This document shows, piece by piece, positions 7,491-16,560 of a stretch of DNA of 33,578 nt (its first letter is position 1; each line of letters begins with the position of its first letter). Where the stretch lies: assembly GCA_944320105.1 (NCBI GenBank), contig CALUGA010000022.1, positions 1 through 33,578 of the forward strand. The letters are read 5' to 3'. A program made the translations under genes and the position numbers. The notes below the pieces were generated by a model that was not told the origin of the DNA, did not search any database, and was given only the letters and a program-made list of their open reading frames with translations. The DNA comes from an uncultured Prevotella sp. (GTDB lineage Bacteria > Bacteroidota > Bacteroidia > Bacteroidales > Bacteroidaceae).

Positions 7491-8129
7491 TTAGTATTGC
7501 ACTGTTATTTTCCCTTTCACTATCAGCGCCTGCTTATAGCCCTGCTTGCGCAGCTCGGTGAGCACCTGGTGGGCCTCCTCGTATGTGCGGAAGTTGCCCA
7601 CGCGGCATATCCAGCGCGGAGAGTAGAAGTGGACGTATATGGGTTGGGTGGGGAAGAGGGCCTTTATCTCGTTGCCTATGCGCTCCGCCTCCTGGCGGTC
7701 GCGGCGTGTGTTGCCCCCTGCAAATGCCTGCACGCGGTATCCGTTCACCTTGTATGCCCGGCGCATCACCTTCTTGCGGGTGTCCACTGCGGGCGGCTCG
7801 GCCGTCTCGGTGGCCTCGGCGCGGGTGTCGGCCTTTGCGCTGCCGTGTGCCGGGGCTTCGGTGTCGGGCTTGCCATCGGCATGGCTCTTGGGCGTGGCGT
7901 GGCCCGCCTCGCCTGATGGTTGGGCCGCTGCCGTGGCGGCGGTGGTGCGCTGCGTGTTGGCCTTGTGCCACGAGCCGTTGACCAATTCGTCGATTTCGGC
8001 ACTCTGGGTAACGGTAACAGAGCCTTGGTTCTTCACGCTTTTTTGCAGCCGTTGGGTAAACGTCTGGGCTGAGGCCGCGCCGCAGAGGCAGGCCAGCAGC
8101 ATGGTTGTGGCGGCGAATCGTTTCGTCAT
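7491..8129 (-). CDS. Exported SPOR-domain protein
   Basis: A 212-residue protein. The signal peptide [21 protein letters not shown] ends in a normal signal peptidase I site (ASA-QT), so it is probably periplasmic; a Cys at residue 16 is not in a convincing lipobox. Residues about 60-125 are Ala/Thr/Glu-rich and likely disordered. The C-terminal part, about 135-212, reads [23 protein letters not shown] and [25 protein letters not shown], the two-repeat fold of a SPOR domain, which binds peptidoglycan stripped of its stem peptides. It lies between tpiA and folE, separated from folE by 5 bases. A cell-wall or division role is inferred from the family. Confidence 0.85.
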   Translation of the reverse strand: MTKRFAATTMLLACLCGAASAQTFTQRLQKSVKNQGSVTVTQSAEIDELVNGSWHKANTQRTTAATAAAQPSGEAGHATPKSHADGKPDTEAPAHGSAKADTRAEATETAEPPAVDTRKKVMRRAYKVNGYRVQAFAGGNTRRDRQEAERIGNEIKALFPTQPIYVHFYSPRWICRVGNFRTYEEAHQVLTELRKQGYKQALIVKGKITVQY

Positions 8130-8177
8130 TGGGTCGTGGTTTTGTGCGTTATGGTGTGTGCTTCAGCCTTGCCGAAA

Positions 8178-8213
8178 GCGCAGCGCCGGTGTGTGTGCCA
8201 CCCAGCGCTGCGC
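8178..8213 (-). terminator. Intercistronic hairpin between the tpiA part and the SPOR gene
   Basis: GCGCAGCGC at 8178-8186 pairs with GCGCTGCGC at 8205-8213, with GGTG/CACC inside. On the minus strand it is followed by TTTCGGC, a poor T tract. It may stabilise the upstream mRNA or attenuate read-through. Confidence 0.4.
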
Positions 8214-8238
8214 CCGCAAGTTATTGTTGTACTTGGAG

Positions 8239-10335
8239 TTATTTCTTCCAGGCGTCGATGATGCCCTTGAAGTCGGCTGCCTTGAGCGATGCCCCTCCGA
8301 TTAGTCCGCCGTCGATGTCGGGCTTGGCGAACAGCTCGGGGGCGTTGCTGGCCTTGCAGCTTCCGCCGTAGAGGATTGTGGTTTCCTCGGCCACGTCGTT
8401 GCCGTAGTGCTCTGCGATTACGCTGCGGATGTAGGCGTGTATCTCCTCGGCCTGCTCGGCGGTGGCCGTCTTGCCGGTGCCTATGGCCCAGATAGGCTCG
8501 TAGGCCACGATGATGTTCTTGAACTCGTCGGCGGTGAGGTTGAACACGCTGCCCTCAAGCTCGGCCTTCACTACCTCGTTCTGCTTGTTTGCCTCGCGCT
8601 CCTCAAGGCTCTCGCCGATGCAGAAGATCACCTTCAGGCCGTTCTTCAGTGCGAGCTGCACCTTCTCCTTGAGTATCTCGGGCGTTTCGCCGTAGTAACC
8701 GCGGCGCTCCGAGTGGCCCAGTATCACGTACTGTGCGCCGGTGCTCTTCACCATCTCGGCCGAAACCTCGCCTGTGTAGGCACCCTTCTCCTTGTCGGCG
8801 CAGTTCTCTGCGCCCAGTGCGATTACGTCCTGGTCGAGCAGCTGTGCTATGCTTGCAAGGTGGATGAAAGGTGTGCAGATGATCACTCCGCAGTTGGGCT
8901 TGTCAGCTTTCAGCGTTTCGTTAAGCTCCTTTGCCAGGGCTACGCCGTCTTGCAGGTTCATGTTCATCTTCCAGTTGCCTGCCACGATTTTCTTTCTCAT
9001 TTTCTTCCGTTTTAAAAGTTTGTATATCTTGGTTTGCTTTTCTTTCTTCTTCACGAACTTGGTCCACGCCCACAGCCTGTCGGCGAGGGTGAGCAGGAGC
9101 AGCGGGAGCACGAACCACAGAGCTATGGAGAGCACTTTTTGCGCATTGTCCTGCTGCGGCTGGCGGCCCAGCTCGATGTCTTCCAGAGGCCCGTTGAGCT
9201 GGTATTCGTCGGGCAGGAGGTTGTGGCTCCACTTCCGTATTACCTTTCCGTCGTTGATGAGCACCAGCCCCGGGTTGCTCCTTATGATGGTCTGGAGGGT
9301 TGTTTCGTCGGTTGAGCAGAACGGGTATTCGGCTCCGGTGATGTCTCTCCAGCGCGCTATTGCCCGCTCGGTGCTGGCCGTTAGGCAGTAGAAGGGGTAG
9401 CCATGGTCTATCGCGTACTCGTATATCTGGTTGATTAGGTCGAGGTTGCTGTCGTCGGCCTGCTCCAGATGGGGCGCCACGAGCAGGAAAGTGTATCCCT
9501 TGTATGCGAGCACTTGCTGCGTTATGTCCTCGCCGTTGTCGCGCCGGGTGATGGAGAAGTCGTGTATGGGCGGCACGTATCCCTCGGCCGTCTGCACGGT
9601 CTTGCTGTCCACGAAAGTCCATGTGGAGTCGGGGTAGTTGTCGAGCGAGAACTCGCGCCGCTCTCCGTTTTTCTCCATTATGAACGTGGTTTCGAACTGC
9701 GGCTGCGGCGCCCCGGGCGGGATTTCCATGCCTTGGCGTATGTCGGCGCCCACGTGGTAGGGCCGGAAGTCGAACTGCGGCAGGCTGTAGAGGCTCACCC
9801 CGGATACGGCGAGGATGAACAGGGCCGAATAGTTGAGTGCTATCCACTGGTTGGTGCGGCTGATGAAGCGCGCCATGTCGAGCGGTCGGCGGGCCAGCAC
9901 GATGGCCATGGCCAGCAGCACCACGTTTTTCCAGAACGTTTGCCAGTTGGTTAGCTTCACCGCGTCGCCGAAGCAGCCGCAGTCGCTGATGGGGTTGGCT
10001 ATGGCGAGCCACAGCGTCAGCGGCGTGAACACGGCCATTATGAGCAGCAGCAGGCGCGACGTGGCCCGGCGGTGCATGGCGAAGAGCAGGCAGATGCCTA
10101 TGCCGAACTCCACTGCCGACATGGCCACGGAGGCGGCCATGGTGATGAAGTCGGGCGCGTATTGCGCCAGGTGCCACGCTTCGAGGTAGTCGCGAATCTT
10201 GTATTGCGTGCCGGTTGGGTCGACGGCCTTGACGAAGCCCGACAGCACGAACGTGGCCGCCGTAATGAAGCGGCATACGTTTACTGTGGCTATCCTTGCC
10301 GCGGCCTTGGCCTGCTTGGTGTCCATGGCTCTCAT
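8239..10335 (-). CDS. tpiA: DoxX/thioredoxin-like membrane protein fused in frame to triosephosphate isomerase
   Basis: One open frame of 698 codons holds two proteins that I expect as separate neighbours. Residues about 15-175 are DoxX/MauE-like with four membrane helices and a Cys pair in ISDCGCFGD. About 190-400 is a thioredoxin-like exported region. A last helix near 405-425 ends in the basic [13 protein letters not shown], so what follows should be cytoplasmic. From residue 446 a complete 253-residue TPI begins ([13 protein letters not shown]) with Asn9, Lys11, His96 (ILGHSERR), Glu168 ([15 protein letters not shown]) and [12 protein letters not shown] interconverts dihydroxyacetone phosphate and glyceraldehyde 3-phosphate. 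No stop separates the parts; translation may also start at the internal ATG at 9000. The first ATG overlaps the DUF1599 stop as ATGA. Confidence 0.85.
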   Translation of the reverse strand: MRAMDTKQAKAAARIATVNVCRFITAATFVLSGFVKAVDPTGTQYKIRDYLEAWHLAQYAPDFITMAASVAMSAVEFGIGICLLFAMHRRATSRLLLLIMAVFTPLTLWLAIANPISDCGCFGDAVKLTNWQTFWKNVVLLAMAIVLARRPLDMARFISRTNQWIALNYSALFILAVSGVSLYSLPQFDFRPYHVGADIRQGMEIPPGAPQPQFETTFIMEKNGERREFSLDNYPDSTWTFVDSKTVQTAEGYVPPIHDFSITRRDNGEDITQQVLAYKGYTFLLVAPHLEQADDSNLDLINQIYEYAIDHGYPFYCLTASTERAIARWRDITGAEYPFCSTDETTLQTIIRSNPGLVLINDGKVIRKWSHNLLPDEYQLNGPLEDIELGRQPQQDNAQKVLSIALWFVLPLLLLTLADRLWAWTKFVKKKEKQTKIYKLLKRKKMRKKIVAGNWKMNMNLQDGVALAKELNETLKADKPNCGVIICTPFIHLASIAQLLDQDVIALGAENCADKEKGAYTGEVSAEMVKSTGAQYVILGHSERRGYYGETPEILKEKVQLALKNGLKVIFCIGESLEEREANKQNEVVKAELEGSVFNLTADEFKNIIVAYEPIWAIGTGKTATAEQAEEIHAYIRSVIAEHYGNDVAEETTILYGGSCKASNAPELFAKPDIDGGLIGGASLKAADFKGIIDAWKK
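8998..9009 (-). promoter_or_regulatory. Possible internal start of tpiA
   Basis: ATG at 9000-8998 is the expected start of a free-standing TPI. A GGAAG lies only 3 bases upstream, which is short spacing for a Shine-Dalgarno. The context is A-rich, which often suffices in Bacteroidetes. It would allow free TPI alongside the fused form. Confidence 0.4.
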
Positions 10336-10883
10336 TGGGCGAGCTTTATCGCCCCGAAGACGGCGTAGTTGATTATGTCCATGTAGTTGGATGCAATGCC
10401 CTCGCTCACGATGGTGCGCCCTCGGTGGTCCTCAATCTCCTTTACGCGCTCTATCTTCGTTAGGATGAAGTCGGTGTAGCTGCTCACGCGCATGGAGCGC
10501 CACGCCTCGTCGTAGTCGTGGTTCTTGCGCTTCATGAGGGCCAGCGCGTCGGCTGCATAGCTGTCGTAGAGGGCCAGTGCCTCGTCGGGCGTCATGTCAA
10601 CGGTGTCGGCGAAGCCCTTGTCGAGCTGTATCAGACCCACCAGACCGTAGTTGATGAGCGCCACGAACTCGGGCCTTATGCCCTCGCCCACGAGCGACTG
10701 GCCCTTCACCTCGAGGCTGCGTATGCGCTTGGCCTTGATGAAGAGCTGGTCGGTGAGCGACTGCGGGCGCAGCAGCCTCCACGAGGCACCGTAGTCGCGC
10801 AGCTTCTTTTCGAAGAGTGCGCGGCACTCGCCGATGACCTGCTCGAACTGTTGGTCGGTGTTGTTTCCTTCGTTGTTTGTCAT
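10332..10883 (-). CDS. DUF1599-family protein with an internal duplication
   Basis: A 183-residue soluble protein built of two similar halves. Residues about 24-90 read [26 protein letters not shown] and [11 protein letters not shown]; residues about 115-183 read [27 protein letters not shown] and [11 protein letters not shown]. This is the DUF1599 (nucleotide-modification-associated domain 1) arrangement seen in Bacteroidetes. The biochemical function is not established. It is first in the cluster, with a good promoter 23 bases upstream, and its TGA overlaps the next ATG. I recall the order DUF1599, DoxX-like, TPI, SPOR, FolE as conserved in Bacteroides, so the linkage is probably ancestral. 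Confidence 0.82.
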   Translation of the reverse strand: MTNNEGNNTDQQFEQVIGECRALFEKKLRDYGASWRLLRPQSLTDQLFIKAKRIRSLEVKGQSLVGEGIRPEFVALINYGLVGLIQLDKGFADTVDMTPDEALALYDSYAADALALMKRKNHDYDEAWRSMRVSSYTDFILTKIERVKEIEDHRGRTIVSEGIASNYMDIINYAVFGAIKLAQ

Positions 10884-10905
10884 TCCGTGTGCGATATGTG
10901 CGGTG

Positions 10906-10937
10906 CAAAATTAGGCATTTCTGCCGAGAATACCAAA
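10906..10937 (-). promoter_or_regulatory. Promoter of the DUF1599-tpiA-SPOR-folE cluster
   Basis: On the minus strand TTTG is followed after exactly 20 bases by TAATTTTG, matching the Bacteroidetes -33/-7 consensus. It is the only clear promoter of the cluster. Confidence 0.65.
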
Positions 10938-10973
10938 AAAACTGTTAGTATATAGTGGTATACGCAGGATCGG

Positions 10974-11300
10974 TCATGTGCCATTGGCTATCTTTTCTAT
11001 TATCTCGCTCACCTTTTGGCGGTTTATCTGGCGTTCAAACCTTATGGGGCATTCGGGGTGGTCGGCCGACAGTTGTTCGAAGAACAGGCGGGCGTTGCTT
11101 ATCTTTGTGCTTTCTTTTTCGGTCAGGTCGGTGGCTTGTGTCTTGTCTTTGGCCTCTATCACGACGTTCAGCGTGAGCCTGCCGTCGCCGGCTTTTACCA
11201 CATACATGAAGTCGGGCGAGTATTTTTCTCCCGTCACCGTGGGTATGCAGATGCTCTTCGACGGTATCTTTCCGTAGACGACCACCTCCGCCACGTCCAC
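10974..11300 (-). pseudogene. res: Detached C-terminal nuclease part of the type III restriction enzyme
   Basis: These 108 codons continue the res frame directly after an in-frame TGA at 11301-11303. The translation holds the endonuclease signature of Res proteins: YGKIPSKSICIPTVTGEKYSPDFMYVV followed by LNVVIEAKDK, that is, the D and ExK of a PD-(D/E)XK site. GTG follows the TGA immediately, so a weak restart is conceivable, but there is no ribosome-binding site of its own. On its own it would be a nuclease domain without the motor. I read it as the severed end of res. Reassembly by a sequencing correction or stop read-through cannot be excluded. Confidence 0.75.
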
Positions 11301-13970
11301 TCATTCGAGTATGTTGCGGCGTTCGATGTCGGAGTCGAAGGCGATGGTGTCGTAGAGGTATGTCGGCGGCATGGGTGAGTTGTCGGTCATGCGCCCTATC
11401 CTTCCCATGGCCACCTCGTCGCGCATGCTGCCGTCGGCGTTTGTCAGCGCGGTGCTTTTGGTGCTGTAGTCGGTTTGCTTGTAGCGTATGCGGCCTCCTA
11501 AGTTCCTTGTCTTCCAGTCGGCGAAGCGCGCCGCTATGTTGGCCAGCGAGGTGCTGTTGAAAGCCTGCGCGCCAAGCGGGGCGTGGCTTTCGGCGTAGCG
11601 GCATATTGCCTTGTGCAGCGAGCTGATGGGTATTGCCGTGGCTATGTTTGCCCGTTTCAGGAACTCGTTGTAGGGCATGGCGCGGCCTTCGGCCTTTAAT
11701 GTGGCGTTGGCCGCGCTGGCGAGTGTGGCAATGCCGCCGCTTGTTTGCAGTTCTTTTCGCTCCGACGACACCGTGGCCTCGGCAAAAACCCCGTCGGCCA
11801 GTATGCCGGGCAGGGCATCTTCCATGTCGCGGTCGATGCCTTTTGTGTAAAACATCAGGTACTTCCGGTTCATTTCTTCCCACATTTGCCTTAGCTTGTC
11901 GAAGTTTTCGGGGCGTACTTTCACCATGAGTCGGCTGCCTTTTTTGTTGTTGTCCGTTACCCTTGAGGCCGCCGCGCTGTTTGCGCTGAACTCCGGGAAG
12001 AGTTCGAGGAAGTCCATCACGCGGTCGTCGTTTATGCTCAGGCTGTCGCCGTTTATGCCGGCAAGGCCGTCGGTGATTAGCTTTACGGCCAGGGCGTTTG
12101 CGTCAGTGCCCCGCGCCTCGGCCAAGGCCGCAAGCTCGCGGAGCTTTATGTTGATGTGCGTTGCGCCGAGTGCCATGTCGCCGTTTATCTCCCTTACGAG
12201 CTTGTCGGCGAAGTCTTTCTCGCTGAAGTCCACTATGTAGTTGAGCATGAAGCTGCTGTCGGATATGCGGTTGCCGCCTTCGTCCACGGGCAGGCGCAGC
12301 CCCCGGCCCACCTCTTGCAGCTTGCTTGTCTCGCTGCCACTTGACCTCAGCTTGGCTATGGTGAACACGTTAGGGTTGTCCCAGCCTTCCTTTAGTGTCC
12401 ACTTTGAGAAGAGGAACCGCCTCGTGTTCCAGCTGCCGTCGCCGTTGCGCAGCGATAGCAGCCTCTTTTTGTTGCGCAGTATGTCGTCCACCTCGGCTGC
12501 CACGGCCTCGTCGGTGTCGCTGTTGTCGCGCGCGAAGTAGCCCGCGCGGCAGGCTGCGAGGTCGGCCAGGCTCGTCTTGAGGTAGGAGGCGTATTCCGCC
12601 GTGTTGTCCTTTTTCAGCTCCATCCGCAGCCTTTCGTCCAGCAGGCGGTCGAAGGTGTCGCGCAGCCACGCCCCTTGGCCGTCCTTGTCGCCGCGGAACG
12701 AGGTTATGCTGTCGATGAAGAACAGTGCCAACGCCTTTATCTTGCTCTCGCGGTGGAACAGCTTGCGCTCGGTCTCGAAGTGGCGGTAGAGGGCCAGCTT
12801 CACCATGTTTTCCTGATAGGACGTAGTGTAAACGTCGGCTGCGAACGCGTCGCCTTGGTGCTTTGCCTGCCCGTTGGACAGCTCAACCTCGCCTTTCTTT
12901 ATGCCCGTTACGGTGATGCCGCCCATGGCGGGGCTTACGGTGGCGAGCGAGTCGCCCACGCGCAGCACGTGGGTCGTGGGAGCCTGGCTGCCTATGGTGT
13001 GCTGCATGGTTACGCTCTCGCGCCCGTTTATGGCCGCCACCCTTATCTTTTCGTTTTCCGACGAGGCCGGGGCGAAGTGTTCCTTTGCCACGCCCTTTAT
13101 GAGGTTTTGGCCGAAGGCGTCGGCTGCGGTGAGGTTGTACAGCAAGTTCAGGTAGTCCTTGCGCGTGGTTTTGTTGCTGCCCCTGCCTTCGGTTACGTCG
13201 GGGAACGTGGCTCCGAAGCGTATTATGCACTGCGGCTCCAGTTCGCTTTCTATGCGGCGGTAGGTCTTGTTGTCGCGCCCAAAGCGGTGCGGCTCGTCTA
13301 TTATCACTATGGGGCGGGTGGCCTTTATGGCGTCGAGCGGGCGGCAGAAGCCGTTTACTATGGTGTCGTAGTCGTTGCGGTCGAGCAGCTTGCCGGCCTG
13401 CAGCAGCTGTTGGTTGGCCACGAGCACATAGATGCGGTCGGGCGTTTGGCGCGAGCCGAGGGCGAAGTCGCGCACCGCCGAGGGGAACGTCGTGCGGCTG
13501 CGCTTGCCCTTGGGCGGTTGGGCCGCTGCCTCGCAGAGGTCTATCTCGGCCCTGTAGCCGAGGGTGTCGCGGAAGTGGCGCAGCACGTAGGGGTCGGCCA
13601 TGAAGAGCGTTGCGCCCGACTTTACGGGCAGCGAGTGGACAACAACGACGAACTTGAAGAATCCGTAGCGGCGGTGCAGCTCGTAGATGGCGTGGGTGTA
13701 TACGTAGGTCTTGCCCGTGCCGGTCTCCATCTTTATGTCGAGGTGGAGCGGGCCGCTCTCCGGCAGCGCCACCTCGCGGTTGAACGGCGCAAGCCCAGGG
13801 CTGCGCACTATGCGCCTTAGGTTGCCCTCCAAGTGGCCGTCGTACCCGTATACCACGGGGTTGGCGTATAGGCTTTGCGGCGGTAGCATCCTCACGCCGT
13901 CGAACACGGAGGCTATCCTCTCCACCGGCACCGCCTGGTGCTCAAGGTTTGATTGCAGCTGTAAGTCCAT
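11301..13970 (-). CDS. res: Type III restriction enzyme Res subunit, helicase part, truncated by an in-frame TGA
   Basis: The frame gives 889 residues; with the 108 after the stop the total is 998, the usual size of Res. Walker A is METGTGKTYVYT near residue 80, the DEAD-type box is VIIDEPHRF near 220, and motif VI is SKLQEVGRGLRLP in the second RecA-like half. The protein ends ...DIERRNILE, just short of the conserved nuclease domain. Res hydrolyses ATP and, with Mod, cuts between inversely oriented sites. Without the nuclease the truncated form should not cleave. The start lies 7 bases after the mod stop, so mod and res share a transcript. Confidence 0.88.
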   Translation of the reverse strand: MDLQLQSNLEHQAVPVERIASVFDGVRMLPPQSLYANPVVYGYDGHLEGNLRRIVRSPGLAPFNREVALPESGPLHLDIKMETGTGKTYVYTHAIYELHRRYGFFKFVVVVHSLPVKSGATLFMADPYVLRHFRDTLGYRAEIDLCEAAAQPPKGKRSRTTFPSAVRDFALGSRQTPDRIYVLVANQQLLQAGKLLDRNDYDTIVNGFCRPLDAIKATRPIVIIDEPHRFGRDNKTYRRIESELEPQCIIRFGATFPDVTEGRGSNKTTRKDYLNLLYNLTAADAFGQNLIKGVAKEHFAPASSENEKIRVAAINGRESVTMQHTIGSQAPTTHVLRVGDSLATVSPAMGGITVTGIKKGEVELSNGQAKHQGDAFAADVYTTSYQENMVKLALYRHFETERKLFHRESKIKALALFFIDSITSFRGDKDGQGAWLRDTFDRLLDERLRMELKKDNTAEYASYLKTSLADLAACRAGYFARDNSDTDEAVAAEVDDILRNKKRLLSLRNGDGSWNTRRFLFSKWTLKEGWDNPNVFTIAKLRSSGSETSKLQEVGRGLRLPVDEGGNRISDSSFMLNYIVDFSEKDFADKLVREINGDMALGATHINIKLRELAALAEARGTDANALAVKLITDGLAGINGDSLSINDDRVMDFLELFPEFSANSAAASRVTDNNKKGSRLMVKVRPENFDKLRQMWEEMNRKYLMFYTKGIDRDMEDALPGILADGVFAEATVSSERKELQTSGGIATLASAANATLKAEGRAMPYNEFLKRANIATAIPISSLHKAICRYAESHAPLGAQAFNSTSLANIAARFADWKTRNLGGRIRYKQTDYSTKSTALTNADGSMRDEVAMGRIGRMTDNSPMPPTYLYDTIAFDSDIERRNILE

Positions 13971-13977
13971 CTTGAGT

Positions 13978-15906
13978 TCAGTATCTTACGTCGATGTTTA
14001 TCCTCACTTGCTTTTCACCCTCCTCGAGCAGCGGCAGGTTGGTGCGCAGGGCGTCCGTCTGGCCGAAGGTGAAGCTGTAGCCGAACAGCACCACGTTGTG
14101 CGGGCACCATGCCCCGGGGGCGGCGTAGCGGTCCACGAGGGCCGTTACGGCCTCGTCGGTAAGCCCCTCGTCGAGCAGGTAGAGGTGGTCGCCGCAGGTG
14201 TAGGCGGTGTATCCGGCGAGGTCGGTAGGCACGGCCTCGGCGCACAGGCCGTAGCCGTCGCGCTCCATCCACGTGGCCAGCACCGTGGCCCGGCCGAAGG
14301 CCTGGAGTGTGTTGTCGGCGAAGGTGGCCTGCTGCGGGTCGAACTTCTCCATGCGGTCGAGCACGTCTTGCGGCACGTCGCGCAGCGTGAAGTGGCGGAA
14401 TCCGAGGTCGGCCTCGGTGCCGGGGTGCTCTTCCCTGATTTTCTTCGCGGCCAGCTTTATGCGCTCCATGCCTATCTGGTCGATGGTGCGGAAGTGGAAA
14501 TCCTTGTATGCGGCCGACTTCTCGTTGCACGGTTCCGGCCATTGCACCATTATGAACTTGCGGTGGTCGCCGTCCTCGGCGTTCATTTCCATCACGGCGT
14601 GTGCCGTGGTGGCCGAGCCAGAGAAGAAGTCCACCACGTAGCCGTCCATGGCGTTGCCCATCTTTATTATCCTCTTTATGAGTTCAACGGGCTTGGGATA
14701 GTCGAAGGGCGATGCTCCGCCGAAGAGCGTCTTGAGCAGTTTCTTGCCCGTGTTGTTGTTAACGTCGTCTATCCAGGTGGTGAAGAGCTTGGTTGGCGTG
14801 TTGTCTTCCGAAGGCTCGTATATCCGCTCGTATGCTGTTGGCACTTCTCCGTCGCGTTTCACTTCCACAAGGCCCATCTTTATTGCATCGGCCATTGTGT
14901 CCTTGCCCCAGCGCCACCGGCCTTCGGTTGTGTCGTCGAGCATGGGGTAGAGTGCTGTTTCGCCCAAACCTCCGGTGGGCGTGAGCGACACCGATTCGCC
15001 GCAGACGTAAAGTGGGTAGAACATGTTGGGGCGGTCGGCGCGTGTGGCGGCGTCGCCCCATTTCCTTAGCAGCATGGTCTTGTAGTGCCGCCCTTGGCTG
15101 TCGGTGTGCGGGTATTTGTCGCCCTCTTTCTCCTCTTCGCCTGCCTTGAACTTCTGCCTTGCGTAGCACAGGATGTATTCGTGCACCTTGGCGTAGTGCG
15201 TGCTGTCTTGCTTGCCGCCGTGGCCTTTCTTGCAGAATTGTGCAATCATGTTTTCCTCCCCGAACACGCGGTCGCACAGCAGTCGCAGGTTGGCCTGCTC
15301 GTTGTCGTCGATGCTGATGAATATCACGCCGTCGGGTGCGAGCAGGTCGCGGGCGAGCTGCAGTCGGGGCGACATGAAGGCGAGCCACGCCGAGTGGCTT
15401 GCGCTGTGGCGCGAGGTCATGTCGAGGGTGCGGCGGGCCTCCTCGTCGGATATGCCGAGGCGCCGGGTGAGCTGCTCCGGGGTGAAACTGAAGCGGTCGG
15501 AATAGACGAAACCGTCGGTGCCGGTGTTGTATGGCGGGTCTATGTAGATGCACTTCACCCGGCGGGCGTATGAGCGCAGCAGGTGCTTCAGTGCGTCGAG
15601 GTTGTCGCCGCTGATGTAGATGTTCTGGCTGTTGCGGTTTTCTGGGCGGGCGTTGTGCTCCTCGTCGGGCTGTATCACCGTCTCGGTGTCCACCGATGCC
15701 AGCAGGTTGGCGTAGTCGCGGCCGAGGAAGTGGAGCGAGTAGCCGTCGTCGTTGGTGGCTGTGCCGCCGCCCAGCTCTTCCTTGAGCCGCCCGAAGTCTA
15801 TGCTGCCGTCGGCGCCGAAGCAGCCGGGCAGCAGCTCGCGCAGGGCGGCTATCTTGCGCCCGGCCGGGGTTGCCGAGGCGTTGTTTCGCATAGTGTCTCT
15901 TATCAT
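13978..15906 (-). CDS. mod: Type III modification methyltransferase Mod
   Basis: A 642-residue DNA adenine methyltransferase that also supplies target recognition to Res. Motif IV, KCIYIDPPYNTGTDGFVYSDRF, lies near residue 120; the SAM-binding motif I, VVDFFSGSATTAHAVMEMN, lies near 427. This order marks a beta-class amino-methyltransferase, and the variable target-recognition region lies between. It looks complete. I chose ATG 15906 (MIRDTMRNN): a GGAGG ends 13 bases upstream, inside the end of the preceding gene. The frame stays open to 16488, but the extra N-terminus is Arg/Ala/His-rich and is only the shadow of the lipoprotein gene. The recognition sequence cannot be read from the protein by eye. 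Confidence 0.92.
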   Translation of the reverse strand: MIRDTMRNNASATPAGRKIAALRELLPGCFGADGSIDFGRLKEELGGGTATNDDGYSLHFLGRDYANLLASVDTETVIQPDEEHNARPENRNSQNIYISGDNLDALKHLLRSYARRVKCIYIDPPYNTGTDGFVYSDRFSFTPEQLTRRLGISDEEARRTLDMTSRHSASHSAWLAFMSPRLQLARDLLAPDGVIFISIDDNEQANLRLLCDRVFGEENMIAQFCKKGHGGKQDSTHYAKVHEYILCYARQKFKAGEEEKEGDKYPHTDSQGRHYKTMLLRKWGDAATRADRPNMFYPLYVCGESVSLTPTGGLGETALYPMLDDTTEGRWRWGKDTMADAIKMGLVEVKRDGEVPTAYERIYEPSEDNTPTKLFTTWIDDVNNNTGKKLLKTLFGGASPFDYPKPVELIKRIIKMGNAMDGYVVDFFSGSATTAHAVMEMNAEDGDHRKFIMVQWPEPCNEKSAAYKDFHFRTIDQIGMERIKLAAKKIREEHPGTEADLGFRHFTLRDVPQDVLDRMEKFDPQQATFADNTLQAFGRATVLATWMERDGYGLCAEAVPTDLAGYTAYTCGDHLYLLDEGLTDEAVTALVDRYAAPGAWCPHNVVLFGYSFTFGQTDALRTNLPLLEEGEKQVRINIDVRY

Positions 15907-15914
15907 TGCGGGTG

Positions 15915-16373
15915 CTATTCCTCCTTTTGCTTGCGGTGTATGTACTTTATCTTGGCGCACTGCGTGTCGAAGCGCACTTGCAGCGAGTCGCGCTTCACGC
16001 GCGTAAGGTTCAGTTCGCTCAGCTCGGCCTCGGTGGCCGTGAGGCTGGCGCGCTTCTTCTCCACGGAGTCCTTGAGCACTGCGTAGCGCGCCTTTACGGC
16101 CTGCAGTGCGCTGTCGGTGCGGGCCAGGTCGTCCTGCGCCTGCTTGAGCGATATGTCTTGGTAGAGCTTCAGTGCCTGCTTGCGCGCATCTATGGCGTCG
16201 GGGTAGGCGTGGCGCAAGGAGTCGATGGTGAGCAGGGCCTTGGCGTACTGCTTGTCCTGGAACTCGGCGGATGCCCTTTCGAGCAGCCGCTCGGCCTCTG
16301 CTTCGGCCTTGCTGCCGCCGCAGGCGGCGAGGGCGCAGGCGGCCATGATGATGGCTATTGTATGCTTTTTCAT
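15915..16373 (-). CDS. Small coiled-coil lipoprotein, unknown function
   Basis: A 152-residue protein with a lipoprotein signal ending CALAAC (Cys18). A TPR-like helical pair follows (AEAERLLERASAEFQDKQYAKALLTIDSLRHAYPDA, about residues 23-60), then a long charged coiled coil (about 75-140) and a basic end KYIHRKQKEE. It resembles a small conserved Bacteroidales lipoprotein that I know only as hypothetical. It lies 8 bases upstream of mod, and the mod ribosome-binding site is inside its last codons, so the two are co-transcribed even though the function seems unrelated to restriction. Confidence 0.8.
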   Translation of the reverse strand: MKKHTIAIIMAACALAACGGSKAEAEAERLLERASAEFQDKQYAKALLTIDSLRHAYPDAIDARKQALKLYQDISLKQAQDDLARTDSALQAVKARYAVLKDSVEKKRASLTATEAELSELNLTRVKRDSLQVRFDTQCAKIKYIHRKQKEE

Positions 16374-16443
16374 CGTGGTGTGGGTTGTTTTGGTTCTGCG
16401 CGGCGTGGCCCGGCGGCTGCGCCTGCGCGTGGTTTATTTTCTG

Positions 16444-16451
16444 CAAAAATA
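16444..16451 (-). promoter_or_regulatory. -7 element TATTTTTG upstream of the lipoprotein-mod-res genes
   Basis: The minus strand reads TATTTTTGCAG about 70 bases before the lipoprotein start. It fits TAnnTTTG. A well-placed -33 TTTG is not evident. Confidence 0.5.
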
Positions 16452-16560
16452 CATCTTCCCGCCGTGAAACGGCCATATAGCCCCGCAATATTAGGCATTG
16501 TTAACACGCCGCGCCCGCTGCCCCGTGGCGCGGCTCGGGCGTGGCAGGGAATTGTTGCAG

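Noticed and set aside
8921-10276. 451-codon open frame in another minus-strand frame over the DoxX region
   Set aside because: Arg/His/Ala-rich shadow; the true frame shows membrane helices and TPI motifs.
15907-16488. N-terminal extension of the Mod frame
   Set aside because: It is the other-frame shadow of the coiled-coil lipoprotein gene; Mod similarity and the GGAGG support the start at 15906.
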